Shown: piece by piece, positions 30,908 to 42,116 of the stretch | Position numbering within the stretch: position 1 is the stretch's first letter | Layout of the letters: the number at the start of each line of letters is the position of its first letter | DNA from: Sphaerolaimus hirsutus | Taxonomy: Eukaryota; Nematoda; Chromadorea; Monhysterida; Sphaerolaimidae | Direction of reading: 5' to 3' | NCBI GenBank assembly: GCA_964036195.1 | Contig: OZ038450.1 | Span: forward strand, 31,436,794-31,500,793 | Length of the DNA stretch: 64,000 bases | The notes under the pieces: generated by a model | Seen by the model: the letters and a program-made list of their open reading frames with translations, nothing else | What the model was told of the DNA's origin: nothing | The model's database searches: none | Translations under genes and position numbers: made by a program

Positions 30908-31590
30908 ACTAACTAATATCAAAATAAGTGTCAAAAAATTCAGCTAAATTTAGATTAATTACGTAATTTCAACCTTCCTCGATGACCATAGTTACGTTTA
31001 TGTCGTGACTACAAATAGCCCAGTTCTTTCCAAAGTTTTTTAAACGGGATAGTTTGAAAAAAACAACGTTTTTTCCATCCCTAGTCGTGACAATTTATTT
31101 TCACTGTTTCCNNNNNNNNNNNNNNNNNNNNNNNNNNNNNNNNNNNNNNNNNNNNNNNNNNNNNNNNNNNNNNNNNNNNNNNNNNNNNNNNNNNNNNNNN
31201 NNNNNNNNNNNNNNNNNNNNNNNNNNNNNNNNNNNNNNNNNNNNNNNNNNNNNNNNNNNNNNNNNNNNNNNNNNNNNNNNNNNNNNNNNNNNNNNNNNNN
31301 NNNNNNNNNNNAAATTCAGCTAAATTGAGATTAATTACGTAATTTCAACCTTCCTCGATGACCATAGTTACGTTCATGTTGTGACTACAAATAGCCCAGT
31401 TCTTTCCAAAGTTTTTTAAACGGGATAGTTTGAAAAAACAACCTTTTTCTATCCCTAGTCGTGACAATTTATTTTCACTGTTTCCGTTAAGTGTGGTACG
31501 TTTACTTTTTGTGTTAGTGAGTTGACATTCAGTTGGCACAAATTTGCGATGTCAATTAGTGTGAGTTTCGAATTTCGAATAGACACATCG
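30908..31590. repeat. S-family sequence duplicated across the gap
   Basis: 30948-31111 and 31312-31486 are nearly the same sequence in the same direction (AATTCAGCTAAAT, TTAATTACGTAATTTC, CCCAGTTCTTTCCAAAG). Both correspond to the 1.5-1.9 kb copy in reverse. Confidence 0.8.
31112..31311. other. Assembly gap of 200 N
   Basis: Exactly 200 unknown bases, probably a fixed-size placeholder. Confidence 1.
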
Positions 31591-32174
31591 ACTTTGGTGT
31601 ATGTTCGGATATTCTGATAAGCAAATCTAGCCGCTCGAAAAAAAGGTTTTGATTAGCGATCACATTTATACTCGGCGGACATGATACTCTGCCGTCGCAC
31701 TAATTTATGTCTCACGTTGGAAGCGTGCCAATGATGATAAAGCAGGCGATTTTTGTATAAAAGATGAACAAAATCATTGTTGTGGACAAGTTAACGTATA
31801 GCGTTACAACAGAGTTGACTTCTTTCAACTTTCTATGAAAATTGCATGCGTAAAAAATCGTTGATCCCGAGTGATGCTATACACTGTAGAAGTATGTTCT
31901 GTACTCAGTGGTGATGAAAAATAAATACTTTAAGTTAACATTTACTTTGAACAAAATCAGTACTTTTAACAGCTCTGCTATCTGCTTATCATCTATGCAT
32001 TTTACCAAAGCTGTTTTACAATATCTAAATGAATTAGCATGGGATATAGTTTCTGAAGCATTTATTCAAAATGAAAAGTAGCCTGATCTGCTAATCTAAA
32101 TACTACAGTTTGAAATTTATCGATTAAAATCAACATCAGCCATGTTTATGTTTCACATTAGTGTTTATCATGAT

Positions 32175-32476
32175 TAGCGTTCTAAAAATCTCTGAGAGAT
32201 TTATATTTAAAAAATATCAGAATATAAATTAATATAGATTTAATTATATTTATATTTTCACCGAAGTTTTTCTGAGAGATTTAATCATATTTTCGTTTTG
32301 AGAGATTTTCTGAGATTTTTAAGAATATCAGAGAATCTCTCAAATTCTGATATTTAAATTTTTTTATATATTTTTCCAGGCTTTTTAGGGAGATTAAATT
32401 ATAATTTTTCTTGAAAGATGTTCTGACATCATATTTAATTATACTTTCTCAAAATCCGCCATTTTTTGGAACACTA
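32175..32476. mobile_element. H11 hAT-type MITE (TCTGAGAGATTT arrays)
   Basis: TAGCGTTCTAAAAATC and TTTTTTGGAACACTA are the ends. ATCATGAT is duplicated at 32167-32174 and 32477-32484. GAGAGATTTTCTGAGA words lie on both sides of TTTAATTATATTTATAT stretches. Confidence 0.88.
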
Positions 32477-32484
32477 ATCATGAT

Positions 32485-32737
32485 CAAATCATGGGCCAAT
32501 CACTAGCCGGAGCCTTCACTTGTCCCAATCACAATCGGGAAAACTACAGTGGCCGTCACCATTGCCTTCACGTTTGCCTTCACGTTTGCCTTCACGCTTT
32601 CCAGTCATTTCACCTTAGGCCAATTCCTCAAGTTGACAAGTCAACAGACAACTTACAAATGACAAATAAGGTCGCAAGTGAACTAAGTCTTGCTCAAAAT
32701 TTGCTAGTGAAACAAAAACCTGGGGGTATTTCGATGA
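32485..32737. other. Unassigned DNA
   Basis: CTTCACGTTTGCCTTCACG is tripled at about 32560. CTGGGGGTATTTCGATGAAT at 32720 is a scrap of a T right end. No gene is supported. Confidence 0.4.
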
Positions 32738-32745
32738 ATCATGGA

Positions 32746-33781
32746 CAGGGTTGGCAAAATCTCAGAAAAAAATAAAAATAAAATTAAAATAAAATGGAAT
32801 ATTCAAGAATAAAATAAAATAAAATGGAAAATTTAAGAATAAAAATAAAAATTGTAAAAAAATTCGAAATTTTGTAAAATTGTATAAAAATTCATATTTT
32901 TGTAAAATTGTATAAAAATTCATATTTTTGCAAAATTTTATTTCGTTGCTTGAGTTTCTACCTGTTTATTCATGGATCTGGGAGCAGTCCCAAGTGTAAA
33001 GTGTCAAATGTCATGTAAAATGTCATGCAAAGTGTCAATTGTCATGACAAATATAAAGTAAAGTGTAAATGGTCATGACATGTAAAAAGTAAAGTATCAA
33101 TTGTCAAGCACATTGTGTCCAAATCTTATGTTTTATATCTAAATCTTATGTTTTGGATCCAAATTATGTTGTTGTTGAATCCAAATCTTATGTGAACATT
33201 TGGATACAAAAAAACATAAGATTTGGATACAAAACATACTATGGATACAAAAACACAAGATTGGGATATACAATTTACACTTTGCATGACATTTGTCATG
33301 ACAATTGCCGCTTTGCTTGAAATTTGACATGACACTTGACATTTTGCATGGACAATTGACACTTTACGTTAAATTTGTCATGACAATTGACAAATTGCAT
33401 TACATTTTACAAATGTGCCCAGTACACTCCACTAGTCCTTCTACTGAAAATGCAAACCATTCTTATCAATAATTGTAACTTTACACTTGCAGCTAGCTAA
33501 CAATACATACTGCATGCAAATTTTGAAAAGTAAGGGAAAAATTTGTCACAGGTTTTTCATGTATAGGTCTAATTATAACATTTTTCTGGCCTTGCATGCA
33601 TGATTCTGATTTTTTGTGAAATTTTTGTACAATTTTTGTAAAATGTGTCATTTTATTTTATTAATGACTTTTGGGAATAAAATAAAATAAAATGAAACAA
33701 GAATAAAATTAAAATAAAATAAAATTTTTATACAATTTTTATACAATTTTACTAAAATTAATTTTTATAAAACCAACCCTG
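32746..33781 (+). mobile_element. H4 hAT-type MITE, full length
   Basis: CAGGGTTGGCAAAATCTCAG and TATAAAACCAACCCTG are the ends. ATCATGGA is duplicated at 32738-32745 and 33782-33789. It has AAAATAAAATGGAA arrays, then a P-like half, AATCTTATGTTTTGGATCC words forming a palindrome, and GACAATTGACACTTT words. Confidence 0.93.
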
Positions 33782-33797
33782 ATCATGGACTATGGAC

Positions 33798-34195
33798 TAG
33801 GGTTCAAACGGGATTGACTTTTCAGGATCGGGATTGGGATTGGTTTTTTGAGATTTCGGGATCGGGATTGGCATTTTTTCGGGATCGGGATTGGGGTCTT
33901 GGGATAGAGATTTTGGCCAATGTTTTGGCATCCACAGTTGTTCATAAAGGTCTAAAAACACTGTTGGATGCCAGAAACGTGGCATAAAATGAACGCTGGG
34001 GGTTTGCGTTCACATTTTTGCATGCAAAAACGTCGTTTTTTCACTTTTGATAATTTCCACTAATTTTTCCGGGATCGGGATCCCGGACTTTGGAGTCTCT
34101 CGGGATCGGGATTTGAAAAGTTTCGGGATCGGGATCGGGACTGCTAAATCCCGAAATTTCACGGGATCCGGGATGGGGATCCCGTTTGAACCCTA
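33798..34195 (-). mobile_element. H2 hAT-type MITE
   Basis: TAGGGTTCAAACGGGATTG and GGGATCCCGTTTGAACCCTA form the TIRs, with contents reversed relative to the 12.3-kb copy. CTATGGAC is duplicated at 33790-33797 and 34196-34203, directly beside the target of the previous H4 element. Confidence 0.93.
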
Positions 34196-34203
34196 CTATG
34201 GAC

Positions 34204-34586
34204 TACAATTCATGTTTTCCCATACCACTTGTGACTTTACTTGTCACTTGCAAATTGACTTAAATATCACTTGACTTGTCACTTGTGACATTACTCTATT
34301 GTAAGTTGTCTTTTACCTGTCCACTTTTGAAATTGGCACCTGGTCGCATTCTGATATGATTCCTTTCGTTCGGCTGGCAGAAGTTCGGGTAAGGTCAAGC
34401 TGTGTATTGGGCGTGGCTTTTTAGCATGACACTTTTGAGCAGTATAGTTTTGAAGGTTTTAACTGGAAAATTTTGATTGAAGTGTTTATCTACCTAAATA
34501 TTTAGTATCTCTAGGGTTTTATAATTTTTTAAATAATTTATTTTTTGAAAATGTTTTCAAAGTGTTGTGTCTATGTTTGGCAACTA
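34204..34586. other. Unassigned DNA
   Basis: CTTGTCACTTG words resemble the satellite at 19.7 kb. The rest is unremarkable. Confidence 0.4.
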
Positions 34587-35020
34587 CCGCATTACCTCGA
34601 AATACCCCCATGGGGGTTTATTATTTCACCAGCAAAATTGAGGGGGGGTAATTCGAGGGGAGCTTATTCGAGGGGGTATGATTTCGTCAGAAATTTTTGT
34701 AAGGAGCGTAGTAAATTGTAGGCATTTGCGTACCCAGGGGTCTCGAATGGGGGGGGGGGGGTTGGGGGGGGGGGGGTTACCCCCCCAAACCGCCCAGCTA
34801 TCTATCTATCCCGGAGGCCGCTCAGCTATCTATCTATCCCGGAGACAAAATTTTGGGCTACTACCCCCTAAACCCCCCCCCCCCCCACATCGCCCAGCTA
34901 TCTACCTATCTGGAGTGATTTTTCAGAAACTATATCTAGATGTGTAAACACGTAGTAAATGTGTCCAACAAGGATATATTTGGACATAAAACGTAGATAG
35001 CTACACAAACTAGTTTATAT
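34587..35020. repeat. T-family MITE, right end lost, with an H1 piece
   Basis: CCGCATTACCTCGAAATACC follows TA. An H1 left portion (about 34735-34930, CAGGGGTCTCGAATGGGG and two CAGCTATCTATCTATCC words) interrupts it. The T interior resumes with GTAAATGTGTCCAACAAGG and fades out. Confidence 0.7.
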
Positions 35021-35104
35021 GAAGGGTGTGCTTCTAAAAGTACCGATCTACAAATTTTTCAAATTTGCGTTAGGACCATTTTTGGGCTTCAAAAATATAT
35101 AATA

Positions 35105-35525
35105 CCGTACTACCTCGAAATACCCCAGGGGGTTTATTATTTCGCCAGCAAAATTTGAGGGGGGATAATTCGAGGGGGGGGTTTATTCGAGGGGGGTCTA
35201 TTATTTCGCCAGAAATTTTCGGAAATTCCCCATACGCAGACGTAGAAAAATCGAACAATTACATAAATGTACATGTGTTTATAGGAATATATAACTGTAT
35301 ATACACAACAACCCTTCCCTAACGTCACTTAATCATCAGATTTAACGTGTGTTCTGCATTGTACAGATCACAAACTGCGGTATTTGTCATGTACGTTCAC
35401 GTTTCACTCAATATTAGGGGGGGTATTTCGAGGGGGGGTTTATTATTTCCTCAGCCGAAATTTAGGGGGGGTATTTCAAGGGGGGGGTTAATTCAAGGGG
35501 GGGGGGTTAATTCGAGGTAATACGA
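35105..35525. mobile_element. T-family MITE
   Basis: CCGTACTACCTCGAAATACC and TTCGAGGTAATACGA are flanked by TA. Repeated GGGGGTATTTCGAGGGGGG words occur. The interior is shared with the 24.6-kb copy. Confidence 0.85.
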
Positions 35526-35826
35526 TATGTGGGGGGTGCGAAATTCAATTTTTATATATGGGGGTAGGGTTCAAACGGGATCCCGATCCCGATCCCGGAT
35601 CCCGTGAAATTCCGGGATTTGGCAGTCCCAATCCCGATCCCGATCCCGAAACTTTTCAAATCCCGATCCCGATCCCGAGAAACTCCAAAGTCCGGGATCC
35701 CGATCCCGGAAAAATGAGTGGAAATTATCAAAAGTGTAAAAACGATGTTTTTGCATGCAAAAATGTGAACGCAAATCCCCAGCGTTCATTTTATGCCACG
35801 TTTCTGGCATCCAACATTGTTTTTAG

Positions 35827-36601
35827 CAGAGTTGCGAAAGCGTATTTACGCTTACCCGAAATACCCGGGTAAATGGGTATTTATACTTACGCTTACGCTT
35901 ACGCTTTCATAAAATACCCGTACGCTTGTTTACGCTTTCCCGGCCAAAATACCCGGGTACTAAAAGCGTAAAAAAGCTTTTCACACGGTTCAGTTTTACG
36001 CTTTTGAAAAAGCATAAAACCACTTAAAAGAGTGAACGAAACTGCGTACAAAAAATTACTGCGTGCCTGCAGTAATGTGCTGGAAATAGTGGCACATTTA
36101 CAAATTGTGTTCCAGTATGAATGTCTTGCTAATACTGTGTCGTCGAGCAAAATCGCGGCTTCAGATAAGAAATTTTGGGCTGAAAATGGATTCCGACGAC
36201 GATGTTGTCGCCGTCGAAAGCACTAACTCCAAGTTGGAAGATAAAACGATGACTTACGTACTTCTTCTAATAGAACGGCAGGCAAATAAAGTTGACGAAA
36301 AAAATTGAACGGTGCTCTTCTATTAGAAGAAATACGGTGAGTGCCGCTGCCGATGAATTGCCAAACAACATTTGAGGGCAGACTACTACGTGGACATCCG
36401 AAAAATTTCGCTGAGAGCTTGATTTGGAAAGAATTCACTGAGAAAACGTTTCTTAAACTTTTTTACGCTTACGCTTTTATTTACGCTTTCCCAGGTATTT
36501 TCAAAATACCTTACGCTTTAAGTATCCATACTGAAAATTTGGAAAGTGTATTTACGCTTACGCTTACGCTTTTCAAAAATACCGGTATTTTAACAACTCT
36601 G
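35827..36601. mobile_element. H3 hAT-type MITE (ACGCTTAC arrays) nested in H2
   Basis: CAGAGTTGCGAAAGCG and ATTTTAACAACTCTG are the ends. GTTTTTAG is duplicated at 35819-35826 and 36602-36609. ACGCTTACGCTT words flank a non-repetitive middle with a start codon (36186), itself cut by a small T-like hairpin (36259-36338, TTCTAATAGAAG words). Confidence 0.93.
36186..36308 (+). CDS. Acidic open frame inside H3, possible captured exon
   Basis: ATG opens MDSDDDVVAVESTNSKLEDK and runs 40 codons, the last of them within a T-like hairpin. An acidic start of this kind is typical of many nuclear proteins. No domain is identifiable. Because it lies between the arrays of a MITE, it may be a captured host exon or a transposase remnant. 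Confidence 0.25.
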   Translation: MDSDDDVVAVESTNSKLEDKTMTYVLLLIERQANKVDEKN

Positions 36602-36817
36602 GTTTTTAGACCTTTATGAACAACTGTGGATGCCAAAACATTGGCTAAAATATCTATCCCAAGACCCCAATCCCGATCCCGAAAAAATGCCAATCCCGAT
36701 CCCGATCCCGTGACCCCAATCCCGGCCAATCCCGATCCCGATCCCGATCCCGAAATCTCAAAAAACCAATCCCGATCCCGATCCCGATCCCGAAAGGTCA
36801 ATCCCGTTAGAACCCTA

Positions 36818-37459
36818 ACGGGGGGTCGAAAAATGCAAAAAAAAGTACAGTTTCGGTAATTTTAAAAGTACCGATCTGCAAGCTTTTTCAGCTATTGTGT
36901 CTTTAAAAGTATCGATGTACAGACTTTTTTCAAAATTGTACTTTTAAAGGTACCGATCTGCACATTATTTTTTGTGCTTCTAAAAGTACCGATGTCAGAT
37001 CGGCATCAACTAGAGCAAAAACTCATTTTGTGCTCAGTAAACCACCTGGGGCTATATTGAGGGAATACGGAACCTATATAAAGTAGATAAAAATAGTAAA
37101 CACACCTTCAATTCAGTGAATTGTACAGTCACAAGTAGAAGCGGGATACACTTTGATCGCATTGAACTTCACGGCATCCTTTTATAGTCTGGTCACGCCC
37201 CAGCCAATATTACACATTAGTGATTTTAGGATTTTGGCAAAATACGTCGTCATTTCTTTGCATTGACATCCAGGTCGTTTAATTATAATCATTTCAATGA
37301 AATTATCGGCGCATTAATTTTAATATTCCTTCGGTACCGGGCCGCTCCGGGTTAGTTGGTTGACAACGATTATACAAGGTGTCCCTTATATTTTACAATG
37401 TTTGCGAACTTGAATTGATGGAGGAAAGGCACCAGAAAAATGGTGCGAAATGCCAGGAG
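36818..37459. other. Unassigned DNA with GTACCGATCTGCA repeats
   Basis: TTTTAAAAGTACCGATCTGC recurs with changes at about 36860, 36900, 36945 and 36980, and also at 35035. The remainder, with GGTACCGGGCCGCTCCGG, is not recognised. Confidence 0.45.
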
Positions 37460-37563
37460 TAGTGATGTAAAAACGCCATGGCGCTTGCGCCAAAGAAAAA
37501 AGCGATGTGGCGCTTCTGGCGCTTGGCGCTTTTTGGCGCCATGCCCATGGAAAGCGCCATGGC
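37460..37563 (+). repeat. H5 left end, truncated by H6
   Basis: TAGTGATGTAAAAACGCC leads GGCGCTTGCGCC words up to the H6 start. Confidence 0.65.
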
Positions 37564-38000
37564 TAGGGTGTCAAATTTCCGTTTTCCGGAGGCAAATTTT
37601 TTCCGTTTTCTGTTCCGTTTTCCGGCTGCTGATTTTTTTTCCATTTTCCATTCCATTTTCCGGCCACTTTTTTCCATTTCCGTTTTTCCGGTTCATTTTC
37701 TGTTTTCCAGCTAAATTTCCAGTTATTCCGCCTTTTTTTCCATTTTCCGCCTCATTTTACCTTTTTCTGGCTCAACTTTCTGTTTTCTGTTCCAGCCAAA
37801 CTGGTAAACATTCATGCAGATTGTCAATTATGTAAGTTGTTTCTGTTTCCAGCAAAATTTCTGAAAATTTTTTCCACTTCCAGCAAAATTTCAGCAAATT
37901 TTATACATTTTCTGGCAAAATTTCAGCAAATTTTCCCAGTTCCATGCAAATTTCATTTTTCCGTTTCCGTTTTTCCGGTCCCTTTTTTCGTTTTCCGGCC
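37564..38000 (+). repeat. H6 element, right end lost
   Basis: TAGGGTGTCAAATTTCCG, TTTTCCGGCTG arrays and the CCAAACTGGTAAACATTCAT centre match the 11.7-kb copy. It stops at TTTCCGGCCACC. Confidence 0.7.
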
Positions 38001-38280
38001 ACCATGTAGAATTTTATGTCCGTCATCTATACAGCTTGACATATTCACGACCCACTGTGCACCGTTTTCTACCGTATTTAAGATGTATCGCACTTGGCTG
38101 TTCAGTAAGATGTTGAATTTCATTGACGCTCAGCGAAGCAAAACATAAGTGGACCAAACCTGTAGAGTATCATGTATGCCGAGTTTAAACAAAATTGCTA
38201 TTTAGACACATTACCGATCAGTAGTTTCAATTTAACGAACCTTGAAGACAACCGCATCGGTTCATCTAAATTAGTTTTTA
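38001..38280. other. Unassigned DNA
   Basis: No element ends or exon-like features. Confidence 0.35.
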
Positions 38281-38878
38281 CCGTATATCCTCGAATAAGT
38301 CCCCCGGGGAGTTATTTTTTCGTCAGAAGTTTTTGAGGGGGAGTTATTCGAGGTTGGAGTTATTTTTTTGTCAGTATTTCCAGTAAAATGTTTGATAAAT
38401 TTACTGCCCAAATGGGGTTAATTTGGTAACATAAATCATTTGTAGAAATACAAAATTCACAATTGAAGCAGTGAAAACAATGTTAGTGAACTCTAACAGC
38501 AAGATATTGCATATATTTACATATTAAATACATAAAACGTTTTTTGTAAATGTGAAATGTGATGAAATGTTTCTAGCCATCAAAGTGAGGGGAGTAGTGA
38601 TGGAAAAAGCGCCAGGCTTTTAGCGCCAAGCGCCAAAAGCGCCATGGCGCTTTTCCGGCCCACGGCGCCAAGCGCCAATGGCGCCAGAGCGTTTTAGCGC
38701 CAAGCGCCAAAAGCGCCATGGCGCTTTTTGCTTTGGCGCCAGCGCCATGGCGCTTTTCCATCACTAGAGGGGAGTTATTCGAGGGGGGGAGTTGTTTTTT
38801 CCTCACACTTGCAAGAGGGGGGACTTAATCGAGAGGGGGGAGTTATTCGAGAGGGGGGACTTATTTGAGGATATACGG
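38281..38878. mobile_element. T-family MITE (CGAATAAGTCCCC variant) hosting H5
   Basis: CCGTATATCCTCGAATAAG and TATTTGAGGATATACGG are flanked by TA. GGGGAGTTATTCGAGG words occur. An H5 element sits at 38595-38766 in its right half. Confidence 0.88.
38595..38766. mobile_element. H5 hAT-type MITE, minimal (GGCGCC)
   Basis: TAGTGATGGAAAAAGCGCC and GCGCTTTTCCATCACTA are the ends. GAGGGGAG is duplicated at 38587-38594 and 38767-38774. At 172 bp it is little more than TIRs and GGCGCCAAGCGCC words. Confidence 0.95.
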
Positions 38879-38953
38879 TATGTTTGGATGTGCGCGGCCG
38901 TTTTTGTCAAAAATATCCAAAAACCGGCTTTGACCTGCGCGGCCTCTCAGCAC

Positions 38954-39764
38954 CAACGATGGGTAAGTTCTCCAAAAAAAACACGTGTTTTGAGTTTTTC
39001 AAAAATGAATACCTGTGTTTTGAGTTTTTTTATCAAAAAAAACTTGAGTAACTCTGTTTTTATTTATGTGTTTTTTGTTGAGTTTTTTTTTTGAGTTTTT
39101 TTCTAAAAAAACTCGAGTTTTTGTCCAAAAAACTCAAGTTTTTCCCGCAAAAATTCTGATTTTACAGCATTTTGATATGGAAACAGCGGTTTTCTTATAA
39201 AATATTGGTTTTGCACATGTTTTAACCCTACATAACATATGTGTATTCATTCAAGTGTCGAAAAAGTCCATAAAAATGTCCTCAATGAGGACATCCAACC
39301 ACATCACAACACCAGCATCAACAAAATGCTCACAAACGACAATTTACGCAGTACTCCAAAATTCTTCAGTGGATGTGCACTGTATGGAAGACTACAGAAT
39401 TGATTTGAACTACAACTATATTTAAACATGTCCACCAGGTGTGCATGCCATCTTTAATTTATTTTTTGTTCCATCATAAAATATGAATACATTATGTACA
39501 TATTTACATGCTATACATGCATATCTTATCTTGTTTAGTTTAACTGAATTCATGTGCGTTCTGAAACCACTGTGTGTTCAACCACTTCGCTGAAAAAAAC
39601 TCAAAAAACTTTTCTGTGTTTCCGTGTTTCTGTGTTCTCCAAAAAAAACTCATTTGAGTTTTTGATTTTTCAAAATTTGTGAGTTTCCGTGTTTCTGTGT
39701 AAAACAAAAACACAGAAACTCAATGAGTTTCTGTGTTCAATTTCTGTGTTTTTTTCCATCGTTG
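38954..39764 (+). mobile_element. H9 hAT-type MITE without the T insertion
   Basis: CAACGATGGGTAAGTTCTCC and TTTTTTCCATCGTTG are the ends. CTCAGCAC and TTCAGCAC flank it (seven of eight). It aligns throughout with the copy in the cathepsin Z gene, apart from the nested T element there. Confidence 0.9.
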
Positions 39765-40017
39765 TTCAGCACATCAAAATTCCTTCGTAAGTTATTTCAA
39801 GGTCACGGGAAACTATACAGTTGAGTTCCTGTATTTATTAGAAATCGTTAGACTATTTTACCTATATTTATTACAAATAGTTAATAGTGTGAAATCGACA
39901 TGTGGGTAAAATGTGTATATTTACATTAAATAATATGTGTTTTAGTAATGAAAATGACTATTGTGTGGGACAATCACGCTTCCAAATGTAGTAGTTTATT
40001 GAACTTTAATATCACTT
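39765..40017. other. Unassigned DNA
   Basis: Nothing recognised. Confidence 0.35.
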
Positions 40018-40510
40018 CCGTATTTTCTCGAAATAACCCCCCCCCCGGACGAAATACCCCCCCCCCTCGAAATACCACCCCCCCCCCTCGAAATACCCCC
40101 CTCAAAATGGGCAATATTAATTTATAATCCCCCTCGAAATACCCCCCCCCCTCGTTTAACCCCCCCCCCCCTCCTGTCGGGAGCACTATGAAACAATCAC
40201 CCCCTGGGGGGTATTTCGAGGAAATACGGTATACAGAACGTACATGACAAAAACTGCGGTTTGTGATCGAGGCAGTGCAGAACACACTTGAAAACTAGGA
40301 CTGTGTTCCGTGAGAACAGTGTTTATACCGTCTACATAGATCTACAAGTCTATAGAAGAGTCATAGACGTTTCAAACAACAATTTTGTACTGGGATTTCC
40401 AAACATTTCTAGCGAAATAATAACCCCCCCTCCCCCTCGAAATACTCCCCTCGTTTTACCCCCGCCCCCCTCAAAATTTCCACTCTGAAAAAATAAACCC
40501 CCCGGGGGGT
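40018..40510. repeat. T-family MITE, rearranged
   Basis: CCGTATTTTCTCGAAATAAC starts it and GTATTTCGAGGAAATACGG ends a first unit at 40229. Typical T interior then continues to GGGGGTAATTCGCC at about 40515. Either one copy is nested in another or the interior was duplicated. Confidence 0.7.
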
Positions 40511-40527
40511 AATTCGCCAGTGCCGCC

Positions 40528-40726
40528 GGGGGCCGGTCCTAGACCCTGTAAACAACCCTGTAAAATGTCAAATGTCATGCAAAGTGTCAAAAGTCATGGA
40601 AAACACCCTGCAAAATAGCAACCGAGTTGTCATTTTCCAAGGGGGCATTTTCCATGACTTTTTGACACTTTGCATGACATTACATTGACATTTTAGAGGG
40701 CATTTTACAGGGTCTGGGACTGCCCC
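40528..40726. repeat. P foldback
   Basis: GGCCGGTCCTAGACCCTGTA faces TACAGGGTCTGGGACTGCCC. The arms have TGTCAAATGTCATGCAAAG words. A half copy with GGGGCTAGTTCTGGG follows. Confidence 0.8.
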
Positions 40727-40958
40727 GCGGGGCTAGTTCTGGGTGTGGCAAAGAACTTCACTATTCACTTTACTTTTTACTCTTCCATTCTCTTTTAACT
40801 TTCCATTAATCATTTTACTTAACTGTAAACTTTGGCTTTATACTTCACTTTTAAATTTACTGTTCGGAAACAGGGCGCCAGGCGCCAAAGCGCCAGAATG
40901 GATATTTAGGTGTGTACATGATCATTCCTTTTTTCGCTGCAGTGCACACATTTCACTC
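40727..40958. other. P-like half element and unassigned DNA
   Basis: CACTTTACTTTTTACTC words resemble the arms of the 27-kb foldback. GGGCGCCAGGCGCCAAAGC at 40872 is an H5-like scrap. Confidence 0.4.
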
Positions 40959-41379
40959 CAAGGACGTATCCAGGGGGGCGGGAGCCCCCTTCCCGTGGTG
41001 ATACCTAAAAAGTGCTGGAAAATGCAACTTTTCCGATATATTTTTCGATGTTTCTTAAAAACATTGCGCGCAATTTCTATCCCATGCATTGTCTTTACAG
41101 CGGATCGGCCCCTGTAAACCAATTTCCTTGGAAATGAACTGATTTTTGCAAATTTCGCTTTATATGTATGCATATTTACATACATATAAAGCGGTTCCTG
41201 GCGCTGGCGCCAACGCCAATAGCGCCATGGCGTGGCGCTTTTCTATGGCGCTAGCGCCAAAACGTCTTTCCGTCCCTATATAGGGAAAAATGTTAGGGGG
41301 GGCAAGCCCCCCCCCCCGTTCGCTGGCCCCCGTAAACAAGCAGCCCCCCCCCCGCTCAAAAATCCTGGATACGTCCCTG
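40959..41379 (+). mobile_element. H10 hAT-type MITE in a possible intron
   Basis: CAAGGACGTATCCAGG and CCTGGATACGTCCCTG are the ends. TTTCACTC is duplicated at 40951-40958 and 41380-41387. It lies directly before the acceptor of the exon at 41406. Confidence 0.94.
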
Positions 41380-41405
41380 TTTCACTCATTCATTCACTTT
41401 TCCAG

Positions 41406-41622
41406 GGTATATCAACAAAAACAAGACAAAAAAACTTTGAGGACTTTATGCCATACATTTTCTCCTGAGGAAACACTCCAGCGATGCGATACGTCATCAA
41501 TTTGTTGTATAACTCATTCCGGTGTAAATTCAGAAAAGATAATCGTTGAAGTTTTTGTGGCTGGAAAAATGATGCACAAATGCTTAGCAGAGATGCATTC
41601 AAAACTGACAAGCAAAACTTGA
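41406..41622 (+). CDS. Probable terminal exon of an unknown gene
   Basis: The pyrimidine tract and TTCACTTTTCCAG acceptor precede an open frame entered in phase 2. It reads VYQQKQDKKTLRTLCHTFSP, contains TSSICCITHSG and KIIVEVFVAGKMMHK, and ends with TGA after about 71 codons. The alternation of charged and hydrophobic residues and four Cys residues look protein-like. I recognise no family. The pyrimidine tract lies within and beside the right target copy of the H10 insertion, so splicing may depend on it. Nothing upstream in the window joins it convincingly. Confidence 0.4.
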
Positions 41623-41904
41623 TAATTCAATATCCAAGAGGAATCAAAATGTACCCCCCAAAAAATGTAAAGTTAATTTGAAAATTGTACAACCATTTTT
41701 GGGAAAAATTAAAACTTCCAAACGTCATTAAAACACTTTCAAATCTAAGCACATTCTCCAGATTGTTTGCCATCGTTAGTCCGAACTCCCGAAGTCCGAA
41801 AGTGACATCACAAAGAGAACAAAACTTGAATGTAGTTTGCGTATATGCTGCAACTTCAACGAATAAATGGCACTGCATTAGCAAGGCTGCATATATGTGC
41901 AGCC
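41623..41904. other. Unassigned DNA
   Basis: This could be 3' UTR of the exon above. No clear AATAAA is placed well. TTTGCCATCGTTAGTCCG at about 41767 resembles an isolated H8 tip. Confidence 0.35.
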
Positions 41905-42116
41905 TAATTTTTTTGGCGCTGGCGCTATTGGCGCTTGGCGCCAACATCCTCTGGCGCCATTGGCGCTTGGCGCTGTTTTCTGGAAAAGCGCTATGGCGCT
42001 TTTGGCGCTTGGCGCTCTTTTGCTGTGGCGCCATTGGCGCTTGGCGCTACGCATGCAAAAGCGCCATGGCTCTTTTGGCGCTTGGCGCCAAAGTTCTGGC
42101 GCTTTTTACATCACTA
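41905..42116. repeat. H5 element, left end lost (GGCGCC arrays)
   Basis: GGCGCTATTGGCGCTTGGCG words end with GCGCTTTTTACATCACTA. It is followed directly by a T-type sequence. Confidence 0.75.

Larger units (their letters stand above)
30284..31977. mobile_element. H3 hAT-type MITE with large nested insertions and a gap
   Basis: CATAGTTGTTGAAATA and GTACTTTTAACAGCTCTG are the ends. CTATCTGC is duplicated at 30276-30283 and 31978-31985. It contains shared-core sequence ending CCAACCCTA at about 30907, S-family sequence on both sides of the 200-N gap, and a truncated TATACTCGGC foldback at 31667-31880. Confidence 0.85.
35565..36817 (+). mobile_element. H2 MITE split by an H3 insertion
   Basis: TAGGGTTCAAACGGGATCCC and ATCCCGTTAGAACCCTA are the ends. 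The flanking octamers TATGGGGG and ACGGGGGG agree at only some positions. Removing 35827-36601 and one GTTTTTAG restores the continuous H2 centre seen in the 12.3-kb copy. Confidence 0.85.

Noticed and set aside
31054..31323. Frames across the N runs here and at 56.5 kb
   Set aside because: Unknown bases are read as open codons.
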